A stretch of 21,008 nucleotides of DNA from positions 1-21,008 of the forward strand of contig JAAUSP010000061.1 of assembly GCA_012032575.1 (NCBI GenBank), read 5' to 3'. The DNA comes from Anaerolineales bacterium. Its GTDB lineage: Bacteria; Chloroflexota; Anaerolineae; 4572-78; J111. Under the pieces are notes generated by a model. It was given only the letters and a program-made list of their open reading frames with translations. It searched no databases and was not told the DNA's origin. Each line of letters begins with the position of its first letter. Positions within the stretch are counted from its first letter, which is position 1. Shown piece after piece: positions 1 to 6,773 of this stretch. Position numbers and translations under genes: made by a program.

Positions 1-1
1 C

Positions 2-463
2 CACCCCAACCCCGCCATCAGTTGGCTTTTGTCGTGGTCAAAGCAGCGCATGCGCACCAACGAAGAGAACAGCGTGCTGGGCAAAGTGGTCAACAACTGC
101 GGCGGCGATCATACTATTTATGTCACGGTGATAGACGCAGCCGGCCAGCCGCTCACCGGCGTGATTGTGGGCGACACCTACAAAAATGTGCGGGCGGCCT
201 CGGGCAGCGGCGGATTGGGCCAGTTGAGGATTGATTTGTGGAGCAATACCATGTCGCTGGAGGTGCAGGGGCACATTGACGGGGCTGTTTACACCAGCGA
301 ACAAACCCTCCCCCTCTCCACCCGCGATGAAGACATCCCGGCGGAATGGCTCTTTGCCGGCGGCTACTGCGGCTCCATTGCAGACTGCCAGCTTCGCCAA
401 AAAACAAACGGCCTGTGCCGGGGCCATTACTCCTACGATGTGACGTTTCAGCGGACGTGGTGA
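2..463 (+). CDS. Partial CDS, C-terminal part of unknown protein
   Basis: The reading frame is already open at the left edge and closes with TGA at 463, so only the last ~153 residues are visible and the true start lies outside the window. The segment contains a stretch typical of beta-sandwich add-on domains (TIYVTVIDAAGQPLTGVIVG, followed by a Gly/Ser-rich turn), which resembles a carboxypeptidase-regulatory-like or Ig-like accessory domain of an extracellular protein. Four cysteines lie near the end (GGYCGSIADC, GLC). I recognise no catalytic motif. It converges on surE, with about 50 bp between the two stop codons. A role as the C-terminal accessory domain of a secreted enzyme or surface protein is only inferred. 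Confidence 0.6.
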   Translation, partial: HPNPAISWLLSWSKQRMRTNEENSVLGKVVNNCGGDHTIYVTVIDAAGQPLTGVIVGDTYKNVRAASGSGGLGQLRIDLWSNTMSLEVQGHIDGAVYTSEQTLPLSTRDEDIPAEWLFAGGYCGSIADCQLRQKTNGLCRGHYSYDVTFQRTW

Positions 464-517
464 GGCGAGGAGGCGAAGATTTATTTCTTTCTTCGCGTCA
501 TCGCACCCCGCCTCACC
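459..517. terminator. Nested inverted repeat between convergent genes
   Basis: Nine-base outer arms (459-467 and 509-517, GGTGAGGCG/CGCCTCACC) enclose a seven-base inner hairpin (473-479 and 490-496, GCGAAGA/TCTTCGC). The element spans both converging stop codons, which is the usual place for a bidirectional terminator. There is no good T-run on either side, so termination is only a suggestion. Confidence 0.35.
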
Positions 518-1325
518 GAACCCCCTCAAAAAACCGGTTCACTTCATCCAGGGCCACCGGTGCGGTCAAATCAAACGTCATTGGCACCACAGCCACCAGT
601 TTTTCCACCATAACCGTGTGGATGTCGGACCCTGGCTCCAAACTGTCATGGTCAATGTGAATCCGATAGCGCAGGTCCAGCGGCTCATCGAGGCGAGCGC
701 GTCCGCTGGGGAGGGTCTGGTAGTAACGCTGCCGCGAAATTCGGGCGATGCGCCAGGGAGTTTCTTCACTGGCCCCGGCGGGAACATCTATTTTGAGGAA
801 GTCAACGCCGTCGGGAAGCCCCTGGCGCAGGATTTGCCGGGCAAACAAGCGGGTAAAGTAGCCGGCCACCTCAAAATCAATCAGCGGACTGTTATTCAGG
901 TGAAATTCCGACGGGGTTTCCCGGCTCACAGCCAGGGCAGGGATACCCGAACAGGCCGCTTCGAGGGCCGCTCCCACGGTGCCGGAAATCGTCACCCCGC
1001 TGCCCAGATTTTCGCCGTAGTTGATGCCGCTGATGCACAAATCAATCGGCCGTTCGGCCAGTTCCAACAGCGCCAGTTGCACCGCCTGGGCCGGCGAAGC
1101 TTCGGCGGTGTAGGCCGGGTGAGTCCCCTGCCCCAGCGGGATGGTTGTCGTATAAATAGCCTTGTCTCGCACCGGCGGAAAGCCGCGCCCCGCGCCGGTG
1201 CGCTGCGAATTGGGGGCCATAATCAGCAAATCGCCCAAATCGGCTACGGCTGCGGCAGCCGCATGCAGCCCCGGCGAGTCAATGCCGTCGTCGTTGGTAA
1301 TGAGAATGAGGGGTCGGTTGGACAC
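513..1325 (-). CDS. surE: 5'/3'-nucleotidase SurE
   Basis: SurE is a metal-dependent survival-protein phosphatase that dephosphorylates nucleoside 5'- and 3'-monophosphates. The 270-residue product has the family hallmarks: ILITNDDGIDSPGL near the N-terminus with metal-binding Asp12 and Asp13, APNSQRTGAG with Ser40, and ISGINYGENLGSG with Asn102, followed by SGTVGAALEA. The GTG at 1325 is chosen because AGGAG lies 7 bases upstream and because it places the NDDG motif about ten residues in, as in characterised SurE. A longer frame upstream to 1427 reads through promoter-like sequence and is not protein-like. The gene is GC-rich and stands alone, converging with the partial gene on its 3' side. 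A TATAAT box lies just upstream. Confidence 0.93.
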   Translation of the reverse strand: MSNRPLILITNDDGIDSPGLHAAAAAVADLGDLLIMAPNSQRTGAGRGFPPVRDKAIYTTTIPLGQGTHPAYTAEASPAQAVQLALLELAERPIDLCISGINYGENLGSGVTISGTVGAALEAACSGIPALAVSRETPSEFHLNNSPLIDFEVAGYFTRLFARQILRQGLPDGVDFLKIDVPAGASEETPWRIARISRQRYYQTLPSGRARLDEPLDLRYRIHIDHDSLEPGSDIHTVMVEKLVAVVPMTFDLTAPVALDEVNRFFEGVR

Positions 1326-1349
1326 AAAAGCACTCCTAGTTTTTGAGGG

Positions 1350-1378
1350 ATTATAAAGCCTGAGGCGTGAAACGTAAA
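1350..1378 (-). promoter_or_regulatory. Candidate surE promoter
   Basis: Read on the minus strand, TTTACG (1378-1373) is followed by 17 bases and a perfect TATAAT (1355-1350). Transcription would begin near 1343, giving a leader of about 18 bases that contains the AGGAG site. The -35 lies inside a stretch of stuttering ACGTTTTACG-type units. Confidence 0.5.
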
Positions 1379-1427
1379 ACGTGAAGTAAGAAGAACATTG
1401 AGGCGATCTGTGTCCAAGATAAAACAA

Positions 1428-1456
1428 ACAAGCCCTTGTTGGTTGCAGGGGCTTGT
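1428..1456 (-). terminator. Intrinsic terminator of the minus-strand operon
   Basis: The arms ACAAGCCC (1428-1435) and GGGCTTGT (1449-1456) form a perfect 8-bp stem with a 13-base loop. On the minus strand the stem is followed by a T-rich tract (1427-1421, TTTGTTTT). It lies 28 bases past the last minus-strand stop at 1484, so it should end the 3571-1484 operon before surE. Confidence 0.75.
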
Positions 1457-1483
1457 CAAGTTTAAAAATTTACTGAGAAAAGG

Positions 1484-1678
1484 CTAATTTTCGGTTGTCC
1501 AGGGATAGGCAAAAGGAGCAATACCCTCTATTATGGCGTCAATTTCTTTACCGTTGGAGTCTACGAAGGTAAATGTAAAAGGTTTCTTGGTGCCACGGGG
1601 AATAAGGATGATCTGATATCCTTGATTTGTTGGCTTAACCTCAACTTTGATGTTTTGCCCCGACTTTGCTACTGACAA
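1484..1678 (-). CDS. Hypothetical protein, probably the C-terminal part of the adjacent lipoprotein
   Basis: A 64-residue frame with a TTG start at 1678 that overlaps the preceding gene by 10 bases. It reads as a compact beta-rich segment (IKVEVKPTNQGYQIILIPRG, then FTFTFVDSNGKEIDAIIEG). The same frame stays open upstream to 1735, and the residues there (GDKSRIWLLYYKALSVAKSG) look more protein-like than the end of the preceding gene in its own frame. The TTG has only an AAGG two bases away, a poor initiation site. I therefore think this is the C-terminus of the lipoprotein encoded by 2118-1669, separated by a one-base frame change between about 1735 and 1690. No family was recognised. Confidence 0.55.
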   Translation of the reverse strand: MSVAKSGQNIKVEVKPTNQGYQIILIPRGTKKPFTFTFVDSNGKEIDAIIEGIAPFAYPWTTEN

Positions 1679-2118
1679 AGCCTTATAATAAAGAAGCCAA
1701 ATACGGCTTTTATCACCATTACCAGTACACGAGTATTATCATCATTAGCCAAGCACTCAGAAAGTTTCGCTGCATCAGTCCATAAACCAGAAAGGTTGAT
1801 ATTATCGAACGCGTCGTCGGCATTGCCGTAGTCGATTAAGAAGTTGTGTTCCCAATAATACTTTATAATCTTTTCATCAACGCCTGCATAGCGGCCATTA
1901 CTCCACCATTCTTGGTTTTGCTTCTCTTCTGAGGGACGTGTCCAATCTTTAGATTCTGCACAGATCTCAAATGGAATATTTAACCATTCTATTAGTGGGG
2001 TTGGTTTTGGTTGTACTTCGGTTGCTTGCTGTGAGTGATTGACTTCAGAATTGCAGGCATTAAAAATAAAACTAAAGGCCAAAATAAAAAAATGGACAAC
2101 TTTTATATGTTTGCTCAT
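1669..2118 (-). CDS. Putative lipoprotein, frame-disrupted at the C-terminus
   Basis: The product begins with a short basic N-region, a hydrophobic segment (VVHFFILAFSFIFNAC) and a lipobox-like FNAC with Cys22, so it is likely a lipid-anchored envelope protein. After a Pro/Gln-rich linker the mature part is rich in Trp, Asp and Glu (WTRPSEEKQNQEWWSNGRYA). Its ATG overlaps the TGA of the upstream gene by one base (TGATG), suggesting translational coupling in a four-gene operon. The last ~20 residues (AVFGFFIIRLCQ) look like out-of-frame translation; the probable true C-terminus continues in the frame that ends at 1484. No domain family was recognised, and function is unknown. Confidence 0.6.
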   Translation of the reverse strand: MSKHIKVVHFFILAFSFIFNACNSEVNHSQQATEVQPKPTPLIEWLNIPFEICAESKDWTRPSEEKQNQEWWSNGRYAGVDEKIIKYYWEHNFLIDYGNADDAFDNINLSGLWTDAAKLSECLANDDNTRVLVMVIKAVFGFFIIRLCQ

Positions 2119-2495
2119 CAGGCATCGCTATTTAATGGAGGGATGGGAACCGCAAAATTCACTATGGGAAACAAAAGGCTTTTTACTTCGATGTTAGTAC
2201 CTTCCCTATCTGGTTTGACTATTCTAGCATCAACCAAAATATGCTGCTGTTTTGCCAATATAAACAACGCTAGAGATTCTATTGATGCTTTGATGCCCAT
2301 GCCCTCATATTCTTTTAGAATGAACTCAACAACAATATGATCCTCGTCTTCCCAAACATCGTAAGGTTTGAAATCGGCCAGTTGATTACGAATAGAGCGA
2401 TAGGCGTCTGATCTCTTTGCCAGAATTACAGCATCCCGCAACTCTAAACAGTTAACTATCTGTTCATTTTCTCCCTGAGACTCAGGGATATTCAT
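2118..2495 (-). CDS. Hypothetical protein (125 aa)
   Basis: A soluble, acidic, 125-residue product with no signal peptide or membrane segment. It alternates helix-like (CLELRDAVILAKRSDAYRSI, SIESLALFILAKQQ) and strand-like parts (DHIVVEFILKE). I recognise no family. The ATG at 2495 is preceded by GAGG about nine bases upstream. It lies 30 bases after the Tat-substrate gene and overlaps the lipoprotein start by one base, so it is clearly part of the same operon. Low GC compared with surE and dnaX suggests acquisition together with its neighbours. Confidence 0.7.
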   Translation of the reverse strand: MNIPESQGENEQIVNCLELRDAVILAKRSDAYRSIRNQLADFKPYDVWEDEDHIVVEFILKEYEGMGIKASIESLALFILAKQQHILVDARIVKPDREGTNIEVKSLLFPIVNFAVPIPPLNSDA

Positions 2496-2525
2496 TTCAT
2501 CGCCTCATTTACGGGAACTCATAAT

Positions 2526-3122
2526 TTACCCTGCTGTCCAGATTTTGGTTGCCATCACAGTTTCATCACGGCGCATTAGGCCAATGATCTGAATGAGTCC
2601 ATCAGGGCCTAAAACGAGTTTTTGCCCGGGACTCTCATTAACCACAGTCTTGTCATCAATCTCGATTTTGAAAAAATTTTCTGTGGGACTACCATCTAAG
2701 GTTAAAAGTTGTCCGTTAAGCCAGGTATCGCTATCGAAGGTTGCTTTGACATAGAAATTTACGATATTTACCCATAATTTCTTTACTTCAATTACCCCGT
2801 TTTCAACAAGCGTTCCTAATCCATAAAGGAAATCACCTGTTTCAACTTTATCTAGTGTTGTGAGATCACCTTTCCACAGTCTAGTTGAAGGTGTTATCCT
2901 AATTGTGTATTTTATTTTGTCATCTTTATCATCCTTCACTTGAAGTTCATTTTCTTTGAGTTCTCCAACTATACCCTCAATAAATATATCTTCGAGAGGG
3001 GCAGATTGATTAGGCTCATCGGGGAAAATAACTGGAAAGTTTTTTGCTATTGGTATAAAAACCAATGTTCCGCCACCCAGTGCAACACTTTTAAGAAAAT
3101 CTCGTCTTGTTACTGAGGACAT
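2526..3122 (-). CDS. Tat-exported protein with a DUF5666-like beta domain
   Basis: The 198-residue product starts MSSVTRRDFLKSVALGGG, a textbook twin-arginine signal (TRRDFLK) followed by a hydrophobic stretch (TLVFIPIA), so it should leave the cytoplasm folded through Tat. The ATG at 3122 is preferred over an upstream alternative at 3167 because AGGAG lies 7 bases before it and because it starts directly at the Tat signal. The mature part is a series of short beta-strands (IEGIVGELKENELQVKD, TPSTRLWKGD, KATFDSDTWLNGQLLTLDGS) reminiscent of tandem OB-like DUF5666 domains; the assignment is tentative. No cofactor ligands are obvious. It is the second gene of the operon, after the Cys-rich protein. 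Confidence 0.75.
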   Translation of the reverse strand: MSSVTRRDFLKSVALGGGTLVFIPIAKNFPVIFPDEPNQSAPLEDIFIEGIVGELKENELQVKDDKDDKIKYTIRITPSTRLWKGDLTTLDKVETGDFLYGLGTLVENGVIEVKKLWVNIVNFYVKATFDSDTWLNGQLLTLDGSPTENFFKIEIDDKTVVNESPGQKLVLGPDGLIQIIGLMRRDETVMATKIWTAG

Positions 3123-3172
3123 TTTAGTTCTCCTTTTTAAGCATTTACTACTACAGAACTTTAACACAAATT

Positions 3173-3571
3173 TTAAGCTGTCACTTTACAAGGATAACGG
3201 CCAACATCTAAATTTCCTCCTACAAGCATGAAGGCCCAAATTGCAAGATCAACGATGGCAGGGCGATTAGGATAACTACACCCTGAAGCAATATTACAGT
3301 GAGTGTTAGTATTGGGGCCGCAAGTATGGATACTTGGTTGAACGGATAGATTGGTGCATTGATTTTTTACAGTTATAGAATTTCCACATGATTTTTGAGG
3401 TAAAGAGAGACAATTGCCAGAAAGATTACAACCCGTATTTGATAGGCGAGGCCATGCACAATGCGAGAGACTCGTTTGACAGTCTTGACAAGCTCCACTG
3501 CCCGCAGCAGAACACCTCTTGTAAGCATTCCCGCAACAAAACCAAGACATATTACCGTAATAGTCTGCCAT
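3173..3571 (-). CDS. Cys-rich RlpA/expansin-like double-psi beta-barrel protein
   Basis: A 132-residue protein with about 17 cysteines. The second half matches the double-psi beta-barrel plan of RlpA, barwin and expansin domains: SCGNSITVKNQCTNLSVQP corresponds to the strand pair around the G-T/S-x-V-x-V-x-N motif, and PAIVDLAIWAFMLVGGNLDV to the terminal 'DLsp.aF..l.G.L..G' motif. The position corresponding to the catalytic Asp of lytic RlpA/expansins reads HTCGP, so the Asp seems to be missing and a binding role is more likely than catalysis. The start at 3571 is firm (AAGGAG, 7 bases upstream). No signal peptide is visible although so many cysteines suggest an extracytoplasmic, disulfide-bonded fold. 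It is the first gene of the operon. Confidence 0.72.
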   Translation of the reverse strand: MADYYGNMSWFCCGNAYKRCSAAGSGACQDCQTSLSHCAWPRLSNTGCNLSGNCLSLPQKSCGNSITVKNQCTNLSVQPSIHTCGPNTNTHCNIASGCSYPNRPAIVDLAIWAFMLVGGNLDVGRYPCKVTA

Positions 3572-3638
3572 TTTTTATCTCCTTTAGTAATTACTTAATT
3601 ACCATACACAACTGAAACTTCAGCGGTTCAGTAGCTAA

Positions 3639-3671
3639 ATTATCACACTTCGTTCACTTTGTAAATGTCAA
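3639..3671 (-). promoter_or_regulatory. Candidate promoter of the Cys-rich/Tat/lipoprotein operon
   Basis: On the minus strand a perfect TTGACA (3671-3666) is followed after 18 bases by TGTGAT (3647-3642) or after 21 by GATAAT (3644-3639). It lies about 70-100 bases before the first start at 3571 and directly downstream of a perfect 30-bp palindrome. The -35 is strong; the -10 and spacing are not ideal, consistent with an activator-dependent promoter. Confidence 0.45.
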
Positions 3672-3679
3672 ATCCGGCA

Positions 3680-3709
3680 AGGTTTGTTGCCGGATCCGGC
3701 AACAAACCT
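3680..3709. repeat. Perfect 30-bp palindrome
   Basis: Arms of 15 bases without a spacer: AGGTTTGTTGCCGGA (3680-3694) and its exact reverse complement (3695-3709). A further half-site copy, ATCCGGCAA, lies next to it at 3672-3680. The element sits six bases past the stop of the NarL-type regulator and nine bases before the -35 of the divergently named but co-oriented operon. There is no T-run behind it on the minus strand, so an operator is at least as likely as a terminator. Confidence 0.7.
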
Positions 3710-3714
3710 CACTG

Positions 3715-4368
3715 TTATGCTAAACCCAACCGCACTGCCTTGACGGCGGCTTCAATACGTGTGCTTACTCCCAGTTTATCGTAAATATTTTGCAAACGAT
3801 AGCGCACCGTGCGCTCGCTCAGGCCCAATTCCCAGCCAATCTGGCGGTCGGTTTTACCTACAACAACTAACCCTAATACGGCTAATTCATCTTCGGTCAG
3901 GTGGGGTAGTTGAGCCTGGGCCGGGGGGTGGGCCAGTATTTCCATTACCGCCTGGCTAAACCAGACTCCACCCTGGGCCACGCTGCGAAGGGCCTGGACA
4001 ACTATTTCTGGCGGCTCGGTTTCAAGCAAGCAACCGGCTACCCCTGCGGCGACCACTTCACGGATGGCTGCCTCATCATTGCCATCGGTCAGAGCCATGA
4101 TTTTTATAGCGGGGCATTGCTGGCGGAGGTGAGTCACAATCTCCAACGGCGAGGGGCCGGGCATCTCCAAATCCAGTAGTAACACATCCGGCACAAGTTC
4201 CTGGCTCAAGCGTTGGGCTTCAGTGCCGTCGGCAACTTCACCCATTATGATCACATCTGTGTTGGTCAGCACAATAGCGCGAATACCGGCGAGAATGAGC
4301 GGGCAGTTATTGGCCAGCAGTACACGAATATCTTCTGATCTTTGGGCTGTGTTTGATTCAGGTAGCAT
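3715..4368 (-). CDS. NarL/FixJ-type response regulator with a degenerate receiver
   Basis: A 217-residue transcription factor with a receiver domain (about 14-130) and a LuxR-type helix-turn-helix (about 153-215; LTEDELAVLGLVVVGKTDRQ, then LSERTVRYRLQNIYDKLGV). The phospho-acceptor Asp66 (LLLDLEMPG) and the switch Thr94 are present. The acidic pair that binds Mg2+ in canonical receivers is replaced by Asn20-Asn21 (VLLANNCPL instead of VLLxDDHPL), and the conserved Lys is Glu116 (CLLETEPPE). Phosphorylation may therefore be weak, altered or unnecessary. The ATG at 4368 has GGAG about nine bases upstream. No sensor kinase lies beside it. The gene runs in the same direction as the Cys-rich operon and is separated from it by a perfect palindrome, so it may regulate that operon. 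Confidence 0.88.
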   Translation of the reverse strand: MLPESNTAQRSEDIRVLLANNCPLILAGIRAIVLTNTDVIIMGEVADGTEAQRLSQELVPDVLLLDLEMPGPSPLEIVTHLRQQCPAIKIMALTDGNDEAAIREVVAAGVAGCLLETEPPEIVVQALRSVAQGGVWFSQAVMEILAHPPAQAQLPHLTEDELAVLGLVVVGKTDRQIGWELGLSERTVRYRLQNIYDKLGVSTRIEAAVKAVRLGLA

Positions 4369-4429
4369 TGCTTTTTACTCCATGTTTCCTTTTACTTCAG
4401 AGCCAGGGATTTGAGTTGCGTTGTCTAGT

Positions 4430-4506
4430 CTAGTGCATCGTCTATGCTAAAAATTCGGGCTATTTCCACTGCAAAACCCGAATTTTAACTCTGGATAATG
4501 CACTAG
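4430..4506. repeat. Symmetric nested inverted repeat (77 bp)
   Basis: Outer arms CTAGTGCAT (4430-4438) and ATGCACTAG (4498-4506) enclose inner arms AAAATTCGGG (4450-4459) and CCCGAATTTT (4477-4486). The spacers between outer and inner arms are 11 bases on both sides and the loop is 17 bases. It lies between the divergent regulator gene and dnaX. The inner stem with flanking T or A runs could terminate transcription in either direction; the outer arms could be operator half-sites or ends of a miniature element. Confidence 0.55.
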
Positions 4507-4582
4507 CATATATTTCATTTTTCAAACCTTATATTTTACGCCTTGCAGAAACAACCCTTGAATGGTAAACTACCAACCCAAA

Positions 4583-4643
4583 GGATTTACGATTTTAGAT
4601 TTTGGATTTACGATTGAGATTTTTAATCGTAAATCGTAAATCT
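4583..4643. repeat. Stutter hairpin upstream of dnaX
   Basis: The unit GATTTACGATT recurs with variations on the left (4584-4615) and as its reverse complement on the right (4625-4643). A perfect 11-bp stem forms between 4605-4615 and 4625-4635 with a 9-base loop. Together with the 77-bp nested repeat it accounts for most of the gene-free stretch 4369-4668; I see no convincing ORF there. Confidence 0.55.
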
Positions 4644-4689
4644 AAGTCAACTTTGTTTTTAGTCCGGCTTGCAGAGGAACATTCGCTCA

Positions 4690-6315
4690 ATGGCTACTCA
4701 AGCTCTGTATCGCAAATGGCGCTCGCAAACCTTCGATGAAATCATTGGGCAGCAGCATGTCACCCAAACGCTGATCAATGCCCTGAAATTGAATCGAATT
4801 GGTCACGCCTACCTGTTTGCCGGCCCGCGCGGCACTGGCAAGACCAGTATGGCTCGTTTGCTGGCCAAAGCGGTCAACTGTTTGGCCGAGCCGGGCGTTG
4901 AACGGCCTTGCAATCACTGTCGTATTTGTGTGGCGGTCAACGAGGGCCGTTTGCTTGATTTGATCGAGATTGACGCCGCTTCCAACACCGGGGTTGACGA
5001 TATTCGTGATCTGCGGGACAAGGTCGGGTTTCGGCCCGGCGAAGCCCGGATCAAATTTTACATCATTGACGAAGTCCACATGCTCTCCAACTCGGCCTTC
5101 AACGCTTTGCTGAAAACGCTGGAAGAGCCGCCGGAGCACGTCATTTTTGTGCTGGCCACCACCGAACCGGAAAAAATTCCCGCAACCATCACCTCGCGCT
5201 GCCAGCGTTTCGAGTTCAAACGGATTAAAGTCAGCGATGTGGCCGAACGCTTAGGCCACATTGTGACAGAAGAAGGATTGACCGCCGACCCCGCCGCATT
5301 GGAATACATGGCCCGGCAGGGTGGCGGCTCCATGCGCGACGCCATCAGTCTGCTCGATCAACTGACAGCCTATGGCGGTCAAACGATCACGCTGGACCTG
5401 GTCCAAACCGTGCTGGGCGCAGTCGCCTCGCAGTCGGTGGTCGAGCTGGTGCAAGCCCTCACCACCCAAAATATGGCGGCAGGGTTAGACCTTATCAATC
5501 GGGTGGTCAACGACGGGGTGGACCCGCGCCAGTTTGCCCGCGAACTTGTCGAATATTTGCGGGCGGTGATGCTGGCCAAACTGGGCGACGCTCAGGGATT
5601 GCTCAATTATCCGGACGAAACGCTGGCAATCATCAAAGCTCAGGCGGCCCAGGCCGATGCAGCGGCTATTGTTCGGGCGACGAGCCTGTTCAACACGGCG
5701 CTGTTTGATTTAAAATCAAGTTTGCTGGCCATTCCCCAACTGCCGTTGGAATTGGCTTTTGTCGAAGCGGCAACACCGCTGGTTGTAACGCCGGTGATAG
5801 CTGAGACGATTGCTGTTTCGCCGTCTATGCCCAGAGTAATGCCTCCGGCCAAAAGCGAGCCGGTAGCGCCGAAAATTGTTACTCCAGCTTCACCGTCACA
5901 GGTTACGGTGACAGCAGGTGAGGTCAGGCAAGTTGGCAGCCTATCCCTGGAAACGGTTCAACAAAATTTTGAGCGGATTGTCAGAGAATTGGAACCGAAA
6001 AGCAAAACCATGTCCGAAGCCCTGCGGAATCAAGCTCGCTTGTATCGGGTTGAAGGGAACGACATTCACTTTGTCACTTCTGAATGGATGAAAGCCCGCT
6101 TTGAGAAGCCCCAACCTCGCGACGCTATTCACGAAGCGTTTGCCAAAGTCCTGGGCCATGCCGTTTCAATCCATTTTTTGCCGGAAAATTCTGTTTCTCA
6201 ATCGGGTACGGCTTCTGATGTACAACCCGCTGAAAGCACTGAACGGAGGCTCGATGAAGACTCCGAGGCGCTCATCAAAGTGGCCGAAGAGTTGGGGGGG
6301 AAAGTAGTCAAGTAG
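4690..6315 (+). CDS. dnaX: DNA polymerase III subunit gamma/tau
   Basis: The clamp-loader ATPase that loads the beta sliding clamp and links the replicase core. The 541-residue product shows YRKWRSQTFDEIIGQ at the N-terminus, Walker A GPRGTGKT (45-52), a four-Cys zinc site (Cys64, 74, 77, 80), Walker B IIDEVH (125-130), and the SRC motif ITSRCQRF with arginine finger Arg170. A Pro/Ala-rich linker (about 380-430) precedes a C-terminal polymerase-binding-like domain. The ATG at 4690 is preferred to a TTG at 4669: it starts at the conserved MATQALYRKW, with AGAGGAA about 10 bases upstream. The short tau is normal for this type of bacterium. It starts the conserved dnaX-ybaB-recR cluster. Confidence 0.96.
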   Translation: MATQALYRKWRSQTFDEIIGQQHVTQTLINALKLNRIGHAYLFAGPRGTGKTSMARLLAKAVNCLAEPGVERPCNHCRICVAVNEGRLLDLIEIDAASNTGVDDIRDLRDKVGFRPGEARIKFYIIDEVHMLSNSAFNALLKTLEEPPEHVIFVLATTEPEKIPATITSRCQRFEFKRIKVSDVAERLGHIVTEEGLTADPAALEYMARQGGGSMRDAISLLDQLTAYGGQTITLDLVQTVLGAVASQSVVELVQALTTQNMAAGLDLINRVVNDGVDPRQFARELVEYLRAVMLAKLGDAQGLLNYPDETLAIIKAQAAQADAAAIVRATSLFNTALFDLKSSLLAIPQLPLELAFVEAATPLVVTPVIAETIAVSPSMPRVMPPAKSEPVAPKIVTPASPSQVTVTAGEVRQVGSLSLETVQQNFERIVRELEPKSKTMSEALRNQARLYRVEGNDIHFVTSEWMKARFEKPQPRDAIHEAFAKVLGHAVSIHFLPENSVSQSGTASDVQPAESTERRLDEDSEALIKVAEELGGKVVK

Positions 6316-6374
6316 TTTTGTCGGACAAATTGGTTGACACCTTAATATCCTTTTTCATAACAGGAGTATAAGAA

Positions 6375-6764
6375 ATGGCTAAAAGTAAAGGCAAAGGCAA
6401 AGGTTTCTCCCTCGGCGGACTCGGCGGGGGCGGTGGTGTGGGGATGCCGCCCGGTGGAGCGAAGGCAGGGTTGGCCGGTCAGTTGCAGGCCATGCAAAAA
6501 CAAATGCTGGAAGCCCAGGAGTCGCTCGGCGAAAAGACGGTTGAAGTAACGGCCGGCGGCGGCGCTATCAGAGTTGTTATGACCGGTCATCAGAAACTCC
6601 AATCCATCACCATAGACCCCGAAGTGGTGACTCCCGAAGATGTCGAAATGTTACAAGACTTGATCGTTGCCGCCGTCAACGAAGCCGTCGAAGCATCGCA
6701 AAACCTGGCCGCCGATCAATTAGGCTCTATCACCGGTGGCCTCAATATTCCTGGATTGTTTTAA
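6375..6764 (+). CDS. YbaB/EbfC family nucleoid-associated protein
   Basis: A small DNA-binding protein that forms pincer-like dimers on DNA and is typically encoded between dnaX and recR, as here. The core is clear: LQAMQKQMLEAQESLGEKTV, then VEVTAGGGAIRVVMTGHQKL and ITIDPEVVTPEDVEMLQDLI, ending in AVNEAVEASQNLAADQLGSI. At 129 residues it is longer than the usual ~105. The extra ~28 residues are an N-terminal Lys/Gly tail (KSKGKGKGFSLGGLGGGGG) that may add a flexible, basic DNA contact. The ATG at 6375 is supported by AGGAG eight bases upstream. Confidence 0.93.
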   Translation: MAKSKGKGKGFSLGGLGGGGGVGMPPGGAKAGLAGQLQAMQKQMLEAQESLGEKTVEVTAGGGAIRVVMTGHQKLQSITIDPEVVTPEDVEMLQDLIVAAVNEAVEASQNLAADQLGSITGGLNIPGLF

Positions 6765-6773
6765 TAATTAAGC

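Noticed and set aside
618..1346. Long plus-strand frame opposite surE
   Set aside because: It is a shadow of the GC-rich surE gene; no recognisable domain or ribosome-binding site, and surE has full motif support.
6334..6361. TTGACA-16-CATAAC as a promoter for ybaB
   Set aside because: Transcription would start at about 6368, after the AGGAG ribosome-binding site at 6362-6366, so it would remove the signal that the gene clearly uses.
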